This document shows positions 1 to 8,715 of a stretch of DNA of 64,000 nucleotides, one piece after another. The translations under genes and the position numbers were made by a program. This stretch comes from Streptomyces griseosporeus (GTDB lineage Bacteria > Actinomycetota > Actinomycetes > Streptomycetales > Streptomycetaceae). The notes under the pieces are model-generated. The model was not told the origin of the DNA. It saw nothing but the letters and a program-made list of their open reading frames with translations, and searched no databases. Position 1 is the stretch's first letter. Every line of letters begins with the position of its first letter. The stretch is from contig NZ_BNBR01000005.1 in the NCBI RefSeq assembly GCF_014656055.1, forward strand, positions 186,001 to 250,000, in the 5' to 3' direction.

Positions 1-1
1 G

Positions 2-262
2 ATTCTCGTCGCCCTCGTCTTCGGCCTGGTCAACTCCGTGGTCAAGCCGATCGTGAAGGTGCTCACCTTCCCCCTGTTCATCCTCACGCTGGGCCTGTTC
101 ACCCTCGTCGTGAACGCGCTCATGCTGCTGCTGACCTCGTGGGTGTGCGACAAGGCCGACCTGAGCTTCCACGTGGACGGCTTCTGGACCGCCGTACTCG
201 GCGGCCTGATCATCTCGATCGTCTCCTGGGCCCTCAACGTCGTCCTGCCCGACGGAGACTGA
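2..262 (+). CDS. Phage holin family / YvlD-type small membrane protein (5' end cut off)
   Basis: The window opens inside this gene, so only the last 86 residues are visible, ending at the TGA at 260-262. The sequence is almost wholly hydrophobic. Segments such as VLTFPLFILTLGLFTLVVNA and an ending of the type AVLGGLIISIVSWALNVVL fit the small four-helix membrane family PF04020 (YvlD, phage holin superfamily IV). The molecular role of this family is unknown; the holin name reflects similarity, not proven lysis. The next gene starts 5 bp downstream, so the two are probably co-transcribed. Confidence 0.75.
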   Translation: MLVALVFGLVNSVVKPIVKVLTFPLFILTLGLFTLVVNALMLLLTSWVCDKADLSFHVDGFWTAVLGGLIISIVSWALNVVLPDGD

Positions 263-267
263 ACCTC

Positions 268-759
268 ATGACCTACCGCGTCTGCTTCGTCTGCACCGGC
301 AACATCTGCCGCTCCCCGATGGCCGAGTCCGTCTTCCACGCGCGCGTGGTGGAGGCCGGACTCGGCGGCCTGGTCGAGGTCGACAGCGCCGGAACCGGCG
401 GCTGGCACGAGGGCGAGGGCGCCGACCCGCGCACCGTCTCCGTCCTGGAGGAGGCCGGTTACGCCATCGACCACACCGCCCGCCAGTTCCGGCCGTCCTG
501 GTTCTCCCGCCTCGACCTGGTGATCGCGCTGGACTCGGGCCACCTCAAGGCGCTGCGCCGGCTGGCCCCCACCGAGGAGGACGCGGCGAAGGTGCGTCTG
601 CTGCGCTCCTACGACCCGGTGGCCGGGGCCGACCTCGACGTGCCCGACCCCTACTACGGGGGCGTGGACGGCTTCGAGGAGTGCCTTGAGATGGTGGAGG
701 CGGCGAGCGCAGGTCTGCTCGCCGCGGTACGCGAGCACGTGGAAGGACGAGCGGCATGA
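268..759 (+). CDS. ptpA: Low molecular weight protein-tyrosine-phosphatase
   Basis: A 163-residue cytoplasmic phosphatase that removes phosphate from phosphotyrosine proteins. The P-loop C9-TGNIC-R15-S16 is the family signature CX5R(S/T), with C9 as nucleophile and R15 binding phosphate. The general-acid loop is DPYYGG, with D127. Length matches the family. The ATG at 268 is chosen because the catalytic motif must lie very near the N-terminus; an upstream in-frame extension would add unrelated sequence. The stop overlaps the start of the next gene by 4 bp (ATGA), so the pair should be translationally coupled. PtpA of Streptomyces coelicolor is the closest remembered homologue. Confidence 0.93.
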   Translation: MTYRVCFVCTGNICRSPMAESVFHARVVEAGLGGLVEVDSAGTGGWHEGEGADPRTVSVLEEAGYAIDHTARQFRPSWFSRLDLVIALDSGHLKALRRLAPTEEDAAKVRLLRSYDPVAGADLDVPDPYYGGVDGFEECLEMVEAASAGLLAAVREHVEGRAA

Positions 760-1910
760 GCGACACGACGCCGGGCGACGGCAGCAGCGGTACGGGAGAG
801 GGCACGCGCGCGGTACGGGCCGGGCTGCCCGAACCGGTCAAGCACGAGCCCACTCTCCCGGGCCCGGTCTTCGCCGCGCACTTCCACCTCCCGGGCGACC
901 CCACCGGCCCCTACACCTACGGCCGGGACGAGAACCCGACCTGGACGCTGCTGGAGCAGGCGATCGGCGATCTGGAGGCCCCCGGGGCGGACGGCGTCGA
1001 GACGCTGGTCTTCGCCTCCGGCATGGCCGCCATCTCCTCGGTGATCTTCTCCCAGCTGCACGCCGGTGACGCGGTCGTCCTGCCCAGCGACGGCTACCAG
1101 GTGCTGCCCCTGGTCCGCGCCCAGCTGGAGGCGTACGGCATCGAGGTGCGCACCGCGCCGACCGGCGGCGACGCCCAGCTGGAGGTCCTGGACGGCGCGA
1201 AGCTGCTGTGGATCGAGTCCCCGTCCAACCCGGGGCTGGACGTCTGCGACATCCGGCGCATGGTCGAGGCGGCCCACGCGCGGGGCGCGCTCGTCGCCGT
1301 CGACAACACGCTCGCCACCCCGCTCGGGCAGCGGCCGCTGGAGCTGGGCGCCGACTTCTCCGTGGCCAGCGGCACCAAGCAGCTCACCGGGCACGGGGAC
1401 ATCCTGCTGGGGTACGTCACCGGCCGCGCGGGCGAGGCCATGACGGCCGTACGCCGCTGGCGCAAGATCATCGGGGCGATCCCGGGTCCCATGGAGGCCT
1501 GGCTCGCACACCGGTCCATCGCCACGCTCGCGCTGCGCGTCGACCGGCAGGACGCCACGGCGCTGAAGGTGGCGGAGGCGCTGCGGAGCCACCCGGACGT
1601 CACCGGGCTGCGCTACCCCGGGCTGCCCGACGACCCCTCCCACAAGATCGCCTCGCAGCAGATGCAGCGCTTCGGCTGTGTCGTCTCCTTCGTGCTGCCC
1701 TCACGGGAACGCGCCGACGCCTTCCTCGACGCGCTGCGGCTGGTCGACGACGCCACGAGCTTCGGCGGGGTGCGTTCCACCGCCGAACGGCGCGGACGCT
1801 GGGGCGGTGACGCCGTGCCGGAAGGCTTCATCCGGCTGTCGGTCGGTGCGGAGGACCCCGAGGATCTGGTGGCCGACGTGCTGCGCGCGCTCGAGGAGTC
1901 CGCGCTCTGA
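756..1910 (+). CDS. PLP-dependent cystathionine gamma-lyase/synthase family enzyme
   Basis: A 384-residue fold-type I PLP enzyme of the Cys/Met metabolism family (PF01053). Visible features are the cofactor-contacting stretch FASGMAAISS (about residues 87-96), the ring-stacking and N1-binding region AVDNTLATP with D183, and the Schiff-base lysine K208 in SGTKQLTGHGD. The reaction is gamma-elimination or gamma-replacement on cystathionine, homocysteine or a similar thiol amino acid; sequence alone does not separate lyase from synthase. It starts inside the ptpA stop codon. A strong hairpin follows at 1952-1990, closing the operon. Confidence 0.88.
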   Translation: MSDTTPGDGSSGTGEGTRAVRAGLPEPVKHEPTLPGPVFAAHFHLPGDPTGPYTYGRDENPTWTLLEQAIGDLEAPGADGVETLVFASGMAAISSVIFSQLHAGDAVVLPSDGYQVLPLVRAQLEAYGIEVRTAPTGGDAQLEVLDGAKLLWIESPSNPGLDVCDIRRMVEAAHARGALVAVDNTLATPLGQRPLELGADFSVASGTKQLTGHGDILLGYVTGRAGEAMTAVRRWRKIIGAIPGPMEAWLAHRSIATLALRVDRQDATALKVAEALRSHPDVTGLRYPGLPDDPSHKIASQQMQRFGCVVSFVLPSRERADAFLDALRLVDDATSFGGVRSTAERRGRWGGDAVPEGFIRLSVGAEDPEDLVADVLRALEESAL

Positions 1911-1951
1911 CGGCCTCCCGGACGCCTCGCAGGGGTCCGGCTACGCACATC

Positions 1952-1990
1952 GGACGGTCCGAGCCTCCCCCCTCGTGGCTCGGACCGTCC
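1952..1990 (+). terminator. Hairpin terminator after the gamma-lyase gene
   Basis: A perfect 14-bp inverted repeat (GGACGGTCCGAGCC / GGCTCGGACCGTCC) with an 11-nt loop, 42 bp after the stop. There is no T-run, as is common in Streptomyces. A second weaker GC-rich repeat (GCGGTTC / GAACCGC) follows at about 1992-2014. Confidence 0.7.
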
Positions 1991-2019
1991 TGCGGTTCCG
2001 CGCGCGAAGAACCGCGCGA

Positions 2020-2141
2020 ACAAGGCTAGTTGACTCTGTGTCAGTGTCCAATCACAGTAGCGACAGAGACCTATCGACTTATTTATAGTTGGGCACGGCC
2101 GGGGGGCCTGGGGGAAAGGCGGCGAAAGGGGAGGGCCTGCC
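2020..2141 (+). promoter_or_regulatory. AT-rich leader and probable promoter of the LysR gene
   Basis: This stretch is clearly less GC-rich than its surroundings. It holds short dyads such as CTAT-N10-ATAG around 2080-2097. This is where LysR-type autoregulation usually acts, but no exact -35/-10 pair is claimed. The gene upstream runs in the same direction, so there is no divergent target here. Confidence 0.35.
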
Positions 2142-3047
2142 ATGGATCTGGCCTTGCTGCGCACCTTCGTGACCGTGCACCGGGCCGGCTCCTTCACCCG
2201 CGCCGCGGCCCTGCTCGGGCTCTCCCAGCCGGCCGTCACCTCCCAGATCCGCACCCTGGAGCGGCAGCTGGGCCGCCCTCTCTTCCTGCGGCAGGCCCGC
2301 GGAGTGACCCCGACGACCATCGGCGACGAACTCGCGCACAAGGCGGCCCCTCATCTGGACGCACTGGTGGAGATCACCGAGACCGGCCTCGACGAGGAGT
2401 CCTCCTCACGGACGCTGCATCTGGCAGGCCCGCCCGAGTTCACGGCCGAGCGGGCACTGCCCGTCCTCACCGAACTGACCGGCGACGACGGCCGGCGCCT
2501 CACGCTGCGCACCTCCTTCGGCACCGCCGAGGAGACGCTGGAGGGTCTGGCGGCCGGACATCACGACCTGGTCATCAGCACGGCACGCCCCCGCGGCACC
2601 CTGCTCACCGCGACCGCCCTGTGCGACGAGGAGCACGTCCTGGTCGCCGCCCCGCACTGGGCCGAGCAGCTCGGCGCCACGAGCTTCCCCTGCAAGGACA
2701 TACCGTCCCTGGAGAACGTCCCCGTCGTCGAGGTGCACGAGTCGCTTCCATTCGTCTCCCGCTACTGGGCGTCGGTCTTCGACTGCCGGCCCACGGCCTC
2801 GGGTGCCGTCATCGTTCCCGACCTGCGCGCCGTTCTGGCGTGCGCGGTCGCGGGCGCCGGGCTCGCGGTACTGCCGCGCTATCTCTGCGCCGCGGCCCTG
2901 GAGCGCGGGGACATCGTCGCCCTGCATGATCCGGCGGTGCCGCCGCTGCGCACATACTTCCTGGTGGTGCGCACCGGCACCCTCGCGCTGCCACACATCG
3001 CCCGTGCCCACGACTGGCTGCTGCACGCGGCGGCCGACTGGTGCTGA
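2142..3047 (+). CDS. LysR family transcriptional regulator
   Basis: 301 residues, the normal LTTR length. The N-terminal winged HTH (residues 1-60) is textbook: MDLALLRTFVTVHRAGSFT, then RAAALLGLSQPAVTSQIRTLE and a basic wing. Residues about 90-295 form the periplasmic-binding-like effector domain. The ligand and target genes are unknown. The neighbours are an upstream PLP enzyme and a downstream Nudix gene, neither divergent. The ATG at 2142 is preceded by GGGGAGGGCC, a usable ribosome site. Confidence 0.9.
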   Translation: MDLALLRTFVTVHRAGSFTRAAALLGLSQPAVTSQIRTLERQLGRPLFLRQARGVTPTTIGDELAHKAAPHLDALVEITETGLDEESSSRTLHLAGPPEFTAERALPVLTELTGDDGRRLTLRTSFGTAEETLEGLAAGHHDLVISTARPRGTLLTATALCDEEHVLVAAPHWAEQLGATSFPCKDIPSLENVPVVEVHESLPFVSRYWASVFDCRPTASGAVIVPDLRAVLACAVAGAGLAVLPRYLCAAALERGDIVALHDPAVPPLRTYFLVVRTGTLALPHIARAHDWLLHAAADWC

Positions 3048-3087
3048 CGCCGTCACGCGACGAGCTCGTCCGGTCACCTTTCGCGAC

Positions 3088-3101
3088 GTTTCACGTGGAA
3101 C
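3088..3101. other. parS-like site (GTTTCACGTGGAAC)
   Basis: One mismatch from the Streptomyces parS consensus GTTTCACGTGAAAC. It lies between the LysR and Nudix genes, 10 bp before a second identical variant. Confidence 0.7.
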
Positions 3102-3111
3102 ATGCCGGGAT

Positions 3112-3125
3112 GTTTCACGTGGAAC
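3112..3125. other. parS-like site (GTTTCACGTGGAAC), second copy
   Basis: Same one-mismatch variant as at 3088 and in the same orientation. The centres are 24 bp apart, close to two helical turns plus. It lies just upstream of the Nudix start. Confidence 0.7.
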
Positions 3126-3146
3126 CTGAGGGGCCACATTTCTCCC

Positions 3147-3629
3147 ATGACCGTCCGACCCGTGGTCAAGCGCACCGCGCGCGCCGTTCTGCTGGACGGC
3201 AACGACCTCATCCTGATCAAGCGCACCAAGCCCGGAGTGGATCCCTACTGGGTGACGCCCGGTGGCGGGGTCGAGCCGGGAGATCCCACCGTCGTCGACG
3301 CCCTGCACCGCGAGGTGTACGAGGAACTGGGCGCCAAGATCACCGATGTCGTGCCCTGCTTCGTCGACACCGTCGAGCACATCGGTGAGGACGGCGGTGC
3401 GACCGGCGTCAAGGTCCAGCACTTCTTCGTCTGCCGACTGGAGTCCATGGACCCATCCCTGCGCCACGGCCCCGAGGTGGACGAGCCGGCGGGCGAGTAC
3501 GAGATCGTCCGGGTGCCGTTCACCCGCGTCGGAATCGCCTCCGTCCACCTGGTGCCCCTCTCGCTGCGTCACTACCTGGACGGCAACATCGAGGGCGTCC
3601 GCGCCATGCACGCCCCCGACCTCGGCTGA
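3147..3629 (+). CDS. Nudix hydrolase
   Basis: 160 residues. The Nudix box is visible at about residues 40-62: GGVEPGD, seven residues, then REVYEELGA. The first acidic position is Asp rather than the usual Glu; the metal-binding REVYEEL core is intact. Such enzymes cleave nucleoside diphosphates linked to another moiety; the substrate cannot be read here. The ATG at 3147 is chosen because further upstream the frame runs through the two parS-like sites. A Nudix gene (mutT4) also lies in the mycobacterial origin region, but orthology is only a guess. Confidence 0.88.
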   Translation: MTVRPVVKRTARAVLLDGNDLILIKRTKPGVDPYWVTPGGGVEPGDPTVVDALHREVYEELGAKITDVVPCFVDTVEHIGEDGGATGVKVQHFFVCRLESMDPSLRHGPEVDEPAGEYEIVRVPFTRVGIASVHLVPLSLRHYLDGNIEGVRAMHAPDLG

Positions 3630-3666
3630 ACGTCCTCCGCCTTGGGCTGACCGCCCCCGGGCCGGT

Positions 3667-3680
3667 GTTTCACGTGAAAC
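3667..3680. other. parS site
   Basis: Perfect GTTTCACGTGAAAC, located between the Nudix and GNAT genes. Confidence 0.92.
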
Positions 3681-3791
3681 GTCCGGTACCTGGCCACCGG
3701 GTGTGCGCAGGGCCACGGCATGGCCAAAAGCACGTGTCTCTCTCCGGAAACAGGTGGACGCCGAGGGTCCTCGTCGGACAGCCTGACCTGC

Positions 3792-4658
3792 GTGCCGACT
3801 GCTTCCCCCGCCGCTCTGCCCATCCGCCGTCTGACGCTTCGCGATCTCACCGCCTGCGCGGACCTGTCCGAAGACCGAGGATGGCCGCGCGAGGAACACA
3901 AGTGGGGATTCCTCCTCACCTCAGGGACGGGGTACGGCATCGACGATCCGGCCGGCGGACTGGTCAGCGCCTGCGTCGTCACCCGGTACGGCCCGCAGGA
4001 GCGGCCTGACCTCGGCGCCATCGGGATGGTGCTGGTCGCCGAGCGGTACGCCCGCCAGGGCATCGGCCGTCGCATGATGCGCCAGGTCCTCGCCGACCTG
4101 AGCCCCACACCCCTGACCCTGCACGCCACCCCGTACGGCCGCCCGCTGTACGAGGAGCTGGGCTTCAAGGTCACCGGCCGGGCGGAGATGATCCGAGGGC
4201 ACTTCACCCCGGACGGCAGCGAGGCGGGCGTGGCCACCCGGGCCGCCACCGCCGAGGACCTGGCCGCGATCCTCCGCCTCGACGAGGAGGTCGTCGGCAC
4301 CGACCGCACCCACATCGTCACCCGGCTGCCCGCCTTCGCCGACCTGCTGCACATCGCCGAGGAGGACGGCCGGGTCACCGGCTACGCGGCCGCCTGGCCC
4401 AACATGGACACCCATGTCGTCGGCCCGCTGATCGCCCGGGACACCCGCACCGCGAAGGCACTGCTGACCTCGCTCGCCGCCCGTACCGACCGGCCGCTGC
4501 GCACCGACATCGACGTACGGCACGAAGAGCTGCTGAGCTGGGCGAAATCCCGCGGTCTGGAATCCGTCGCCTACAACGCCGTCATGGCCTACGGCATCAC
4601 GGAACTGCCCGGCGACTGGCGGCGGCGGTTCGCCCCGGTGACGGTGGCGGCGGTCTGA
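3792..4658 (+). CDS. GNAT family N-acetyltransferase (tandem GNAT)
   Basis: About 288 residues. The first half carries the acetyl-CoA motif region (IGMVLVAERYARQGIGRRMM, with the Q/RxxGxG/A-type loop RQGIGR) and an LYEELGF-type element. The second half (about residues 150-280) looks like a degenerate second GNAT fold. The acceptor is unknown. An in-frame ATG exists at 3720, but codons 3720-3791 have many A/T third positions, unlike the rest, so the GTG at 3792 is preferred. The start therefore remains uncertain; the stop is firm. Confidence 0.82.
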   Translation: MPTASPAALPIRRLTLRDLTACADLSEDRGWPREEHKWGFLLTSGTGYGIDDPAGGLVSACVVTRYGPQERPDLGAIGMVLVAERYARQGIGRRMMRQVLADLSPTPLTLHATPYGRPLYEELGFKVTGRAEMIRGHFTPDGSEAGVATRAATAEDLAAILRLDEEVVGTDRTHIVTRLPAFADLLHIAEEDGRVTGYAAAWPNMDTHVVGPLIARDTRTAKALLTSLAARTDRPLRTDIDVRHEELLSWAKSRGLESVAYNAVMAYGITELPGDWRRRFAPVTVAAV

Positions 4659-4756
4659 CACCCGCGCTGCTTGCGCGCGCATGCTATATGCCACCGCCGT
4701 TTATTGCGTGACTGCTCTACCCTGGATGTCAGCCGCTCCGGGACGAAGGAAACGCC

Positions 4757-5230
4757 ATGACAGCGACGGACCCCGCGCTCACCGCCCTCGCCCAGGGCTG
4801 GTGCGCCCTCTCCCTGCTCCACGGCAGGATCGAGGCGCACATCGAACGCGCCCTCCAGGCCGGACACGACCTGAGCGTGCGCGAGTACTCCCTGCTCGAC
4901 GTGCTCAGCCGCCAGCACGACGGTGACGGCGGCCACCTGCAGATGAAGCAGGTCGCCGACGCGGTCGTCCTGAGCCAGAGCGCCACGACCCGGCTCGTCA
5001 CGCGCCTTGAGGACCGCGGTCTGCTGGAGCGGTACCTGTGCCCCACCGACCGCCGCGGCATCTACACCAACGTCACCGAGGCCGGCCTCAAGCTCCTCCA
5101 GGAGGCGCGGCCCACCAACGACCGGGCGTTGCGCGAAGCCCTGGACGAAGCGGCCAAGGACCCCGAACTCGCCCCGCTCGTCAGGGTGGTGGAGTCCCTG
5201 GACGTGCCCGCCCGCAAGGTGCCCGCATAG
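4757..5230 (+). CDS. MarR family transcriptional regulator
   Basis: 157 residues, typical for MarR. The winged HTH is in the middle: HLQMKQVADAVVLSQSATTR is the recognition region and LEDRGLLERYLCPTDRRG is the wing with its conserved D-RG. Helices at both ends form the dimer interface. MarR proteins usually repress a neighbouring or divergent gene and release DNA when a small phenolic or similar ligand binds. The GNAT gene 10 bp downstream is the obvious co-regulated partner. The 98 bp upstream holds an AT-rich promoter-like patch at about 4680-4705. Confidence 0.9.
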   Translation: MTATDPALTALAQGWCALSLLHGRIEAHIERALQAGHDLSVREYSLLDVLSRQHDGDGGHLQMKQVADAVVLSQSATTRLVTRLEDRGLLERYLCPTDRRGIYTNVTEAGLKLLQEARPTNDRALREALDEAAKDPELAPLVRVVESLDVPARKVPA

Positions 5231-5239
5231 GGTGCGGGC

Positions 5240-5692
5240 ATGGGAGACCTTGTCATACGTCCGGCCACCGACGACGACATCCCGGCGATCGTCGCCATGC
5301 TGGCGGACGACCCACTCGGCGCGCAGCGCGAGTCACGGGACGACCTGACGCCGTACCGTACGGCGCTGAAACGGCTCAGCGGTGATCCGCACCAGCACCT
5401 GGTCGTGGCGGTACGGGGGGACCGCGTCGTCGGCACCCTCCAGCTCACGATCATCCCGGGGCTGTCACGGCGCGGCTCCACCCGGTCGATCATCGAGGGC
5501 GTCCGGATCCACGCCGACGAGCGGGGCAGCGGGCTGGGCACCCGGCTCATCGAGTGGGCTGTGGAGACCTCCCGTAGCGAGGGCTGCCGGCTGGTGCAGC
5601 TGACCTCGGACAAGACCCGCACCGACGCCCACCGGTTCTACGAGCGTCTTGGCTTCGAGGCCTCGCACCTCGGCTTCAAACTCTCGCTCTGA
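5240..5692 (+). CDS. GNAT family N-acetyltransferase
   Basis: 150 residues, one GNAT domain. The strand-4/loop acetyl-CoA site is readable: IIEGVRIHADERGSGLGTRL, with the R-G-x-G-x-G/A element at about residues 94-99. A conserved C-terminal RFYERLGF follows. Substrate unknown. It lies 10 bp after the MarR gene and is probably in its operon. Transcription converges on the reverse-strand serine hydrolase; the 67-bp gap is filled by a 28-bp palindrome centred on a parS site. Confidence 0.88.
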   Translation: MGDLVIRPATDDDIPAIVAMLADDPLGAQRESRDDLTPYRTALKRLSGDPHQHLVVAVRGDRVVGTLQLTIIPGLSRRGSTRSIIEGVRIHADERGSGLGTRLIEWAVETSRSEGCRLVQLTSDKTRTDAHRFYERLGFEASHLGFKLSL

Positions 5693-5718
5693 CGGCGCCC
5701 CGTTCTGATCACGTCCGA

Positions 5719-5746
5719 AGGGGCTGTTTCACGTGAAACAGCCCCT
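5719..5746. repeat. 28-bp perfect palindrome with parS at its centre
   Basis: AGGGGCTGTTTCAC / GTGAAACAGCCCCT; the central 14 bp (5726-5739) are a perfect parS. It sits between two convergent genes, so the RNA would fold into a hairpin from either direction. A joint parS and terminator role is inferred. Confidence 0.85.
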
Positions 5747-5759
5747 GCCGTCCTGCGGT

Positions 5760-7145
5760 CTATCCGATGCCCCGCCATCCCGCAGGGTCCACGCCGCCGG
5801 GTACCGCGGCCCGGTCGTCGTAGGGCTCCCGTGTGAAGACGAAGGTGCCCAGGTCGAGGTGGTCCACGGTCCCGTCGTCACGCCGGACGACTCGCAGCAG
5901 CTCGCCGGCGAAGTAGCCCTCCAGCCCCGTCCAGGTGCCGTCGCCGTTGGGCTGCAGCCGCGTCCGCCGGCCGGTACCGGACAGCGGTTCCAGGGAGAAC
6001 AGACCGTCGGCGGTCAGGCGCAGAGCGAACCCGTTCGTGCCCCAGTACCAGGGGCCCGCCAGCTCCAGCGTGGCCGGATCGACGTCCCGCAGCGGCCGCC
6101 ACGGCTCGGGGATACGGGGCTCGGCATCGGCGACGATCCGCACCAGATCGGCGGCGACCGTGAACACCGGGCATCCGGAGGTGCAGTTGGTCAGCACCAC
6201 CGCCGCGACATCGTCCTCCACACCGATGATCAGGCCCGCCAGGAAACCCGGCACCGAACCGCTGTGGCCGACGAGCAGGCGCCCGTCGCGGTGCAGGATC
6301 TGCATCCCGAGGCCGTAGGTCGCGCCGTCGCCGAGGTCCGCGGCCTCGGCGGGTGCCGCCGGCGTCCGCATCTCCCGAACGCTCCGCTCACTCAGCACCC
6401 GGTCGTCCCCCCGGGCCAGGAAGGCGGCGAAGCGTGCCAGGTCACCGGTGGTCGACCAGAGCTGACCGGCCGGCTCCATCCGCCCGTAGTCCTCGGTGGG
6501 CTCCGGCAGCATCACATCGGCCCACGGGTGCACCGCCCAGCCACCCGCGTGCGGCGCCTGCGGTCGCACGCTCGTGCGTTCCAAGCCCAGGGGTTCGAGC
6601 ACTTCTCGCCGAAGTACCTCCTCCCAGGGCGCGCCGCGCAGCTCCTCGACGAGGGCTCCCAGCAGGGTGTAGCCGGTGTTCGAGTAGTGGAACCGGCGGC
6701 CGACCGGATGCCGGTGCGGCTGTTCACCCAGGACGTCCGCCAGCTCGGGGCGGAGCGTGCCGGGTGTGCGCTCCCACCACGGTCCCGTCGACTCCGCCGC
6801 CAGACCACCGGTGTGCGCGAGCAGGTCGGCGATGGTCGCCTCCCCCGCGCCGGTGCCCGGCAGATGCTTCTTCAGCGGATCGCCGAGGTCGATCAGCCCC
6901 TCGTCGCGCAGTCGCAGCACGAGCACGGCGGTGAAGGTCTTGGTGATCGAACCGATCCGGTACTGCGTGTTCTCGTCCGGGGCGTGCCCCTCCACCGACG
7001 TCCGCGCACCGTCCCACACCCGCTGCCCGCCCCGTACGACGGCCGCCGCCAGCGACGGGGTGCGCCCTTCGCTCTGGGCCACGGCGACTCGGTGCAGCAG
7101 CGCACGGCGGGTGGCGGGAAGCAGCTCTTGCTGAGAAGTCGTCAT
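5760..7145 (-). CDS. Serine hydrolase, class C beta-lactamase / D-Ala-D-Ala carboxypeptidase fold
   Basis: 461 residues (PF00144). The catalytic SxxK is S66-ITK69. A YSNTGY element supplies the Tyr-x-Asn motif, and VGHSGSVPG supplies the third motif (HxG in place of KTG). The C-terminal 110 residues look like an added beta-barrel domain seen in esterase-like members. It could be an esterase, carboxypeptidase or DD-peptidase. No clear signal peptide, so probably cytoplasmic. The ATG at 7145 is chosen; upstream in-frame starts add an unlikely Gly/Pro-rich extension. Confidence 0.87.
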   Translation of the reverse strand: MTTSQQELLPATRRALLHRVAVAQSEGRTPSLAAAVVRGGQRVWDGARTSVEGHAPDENTQYRIGSITKTFTAVLVLRLRDEGLIDLGDPLKKHLPGTGAGEATIADLLAHTGGLAAESTGPWWERTPGTLRPELADVLGEQPHRHPVGRRFHYSNTGYTLLGALVEELRGAPWEEVLRREVLEPLGLERTSVRPQAPHAGGWAVHPWADVMLPEPTEDYGRMEPAGQLWSTTGDLARFAAFLARGDDRVLSERSVREMRTPAAPAEAADLGDGATYGLGMQILHRDGRLLVGHSGSVPGFLAGLIIGVEDDVAAVVLTNCTSGCPVFTVAADLVRIVADAEPRIPEPWRPLRDVDPATLELAGPWYWGTNGFALRLTADGLFSLEPLSGTGRRTRLQPNGDGTWTGLEGYFAGELLRVVRRDDGTVDHLDLGTFVFTREPYDDRAAVPGGVDPAGWRGIG

Positions 7146-7236
7146 GGGCCCAGTCCACCCTGGTCCGTGCCCGCGCGTCGAGCGCATTCCGCCCGCCGCG
7201 GCCGCGGCGGTGGCCGCTCGGCCACCGGCCCGGGCG

Positions 7237-8715
7237 TCAGGTCTGCGCCATGTCCACGAATCGGGAGTAGTGGCCCTGGAAGGCCACGGTGATCGTGGCC
7301 GTCGGGCCGTTTCGGTGCTTGGCCACGATCAGGTCGGCCTCGCCCGCGCGCGGTGACTCCTTCTCGTAGGCGTCCTCGCGGTGCAGCAGGATGACCATGT
7401 CGGCGTCCTGCTCGATGGAGCCGGACTCACGCAGGTCCGAGACCATCGGCTTCTTGTCCGTGCGCTGCTCGGGGCCACGGTTGAGCTGGGAGAGCGCGAT
7501 GACCGGGAGCTCCAGCTCCTTGGCGAGCAGCTTGAGGTTTCGGGACATGTCCGAGACCTCCTGCTGGCGGCTCTCGGCGCGCTTGGAGCCGCCGGACTGC
7601 ATCAGCTGGAGGTAGTCGATGACGACGAGCCGCAGGTCGTTGCGCTGCTTCAGACGGCGGCACTTGGCGCGGATCTCCATCATCGACAGGTTCGGGGAGT
7701 CGTCGATGTAGAGGGGGGCGGCGGAGACGTCCGGCATCCGGCGGGCCAGACGCGTCCAGTCCTCGTCGGTCATCGTGCCCGAGCGCATGTGGTGCAGGGC
7801 GACGCGGGCCTCGGCGGACAGCAGACGCATCGCGATCTCGTTGCGGCCCATCTCCAGCGAGAAGATGACGCTCGGCAGGTTGTGCTTGATCGCCGCGGCT
7901 CGCGCGAAGTCCAGCGCGAGCGTCGACTTGCCCATCGCGGGGCGGGCGGCGATGACGATCATCTGGCCGGGGTGCAGGCCGTTGGTGAGGGAGTCGAAGT
8001 CGGTGAAGCCGGTGGGCACGCCGGTCATCTCGCCGCTGCGCGAGCCGATCGCCTCGATCTCGTCGAGGGCGCCCTCCATGATGTCGCCGAGCGGCAGGTA
8101 GTCCTCGCTGGTGCGCTGCTCGGTGACGGCGTAGATCTCCGCCTGGGCGCGGTTGACGATCTCGTCGACGTCGTCGTCGGCGGCGTATCCCATCTGCGTG
8201 ATACGCGTGCCCGCCTCGACCAGCCGGCGCAGGACCGCGCGCTCGTGCACGATCTCCGCGTAGTACTCGGCGTTGGCGGCGGTCGGCACGGTCTGGACGA
8301 GGGTGTGCAGATACGCGGCGCCGCCGACCTTGTTGATCTCGCCTCGCTTGGTCAGCTCGGCGGCGATCGTGATGGGGTCGGCCGGCTCGCCCTTGGCGTA
8401 GACGTCGAGGATCGCCTGGAAGATCGTCTCGTGGGCGGGCTTGTAGAAGTCGTGGTCCTTGAGGATCTCTACGACGTCGGCGATGGCGTCCTTGGACAGC
8501 AGCATGCCGCCGAGGACCGACTGCTCGGCTTCGAGGTCCTGCGGCGGGACACGCTCGAAGGCGGACCCTCCGCCGTCCCATGCGCCGCTCTCCCGGCCGC
8601 GGTCGTGCTGCTCGTCGCGGCCCCGGCCGCCGTCGCCGCGCCGGCGGGAAGCGGGCAGACGATCGCTGGGACCGCTGTCGGCCCACGGGTCGTCCAAGGG
8701 CTCGGAAATGCTCAC
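7237..8715 (-). CDS. dnaB: Replicative DNA helicase DnaB
   Basis: 492 residues. This hexameric 5'-3' helicase is loaded at oriC and drives the fork. The N-terminal domain begins at about residue 50 (PPQDLEAEQSVLGGMLLS) and the RecA-like C-terminal domain carries Walker A (ARPAMGKSTLAL), Walker B (LVVIDYLQLM) and the H4 region (LSQLNRGPEQR). The first 50 residues are a polar actinobacterial tail. The GTG at 8715 is chosen because GGAGGAGGT lies just upstream and the reading frame before it is non-conserved. No intein interrupts the Walker A, unlike many mycobacterial DnaB proteins. Confidence 0.97.
   Translation of the reverse strand: MSISEPLDDPWADSGPSDRLPASRRRGDGGRGRDEQHDRGRESGAWDGGGSAFERVPPQDLEAEQSVLGGMLLSKDAIADVVEILKDHDFYKPAHETIFQAILDVYAKGEPADPITIAAELTKRGEINKVGGAAYLHTLVQTVPTAANAEYYAEIVHERAVLRRLVEAGTRITQMGYAADDDVDEIVNRAQAEIYAVTEQRTSEDYLPLGDIMEGALDEIEAIGSRSGEMTGVPTGFTDFDSLTNGLHPGQMIVIAARPAMGKSTLALDFARAAAIKHNLPSVIFSLEMGRNEIAMRLLSAEARVALHHMRSGTMTDEDWTRLARRMPDVSAAPLYIDDSPNLSMMEIRAKCRRLKQRNDLRLVVIDYLQLMQSGGSKRAESRQQEVSDMSRNLKLLAKELELPVIALSQLNRGPEQRTDKKPMVSDLRESGSIEQDADMVILLHREDAYEKESPRAGEADLIVAKHRNGPTATITVAFQGHYSRFVDMAQT

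Noticed and set aside
7237..8715. Intein in dnaB
   Set aside because: The Walker A and neighbouring segments are continuous and the length is normal.
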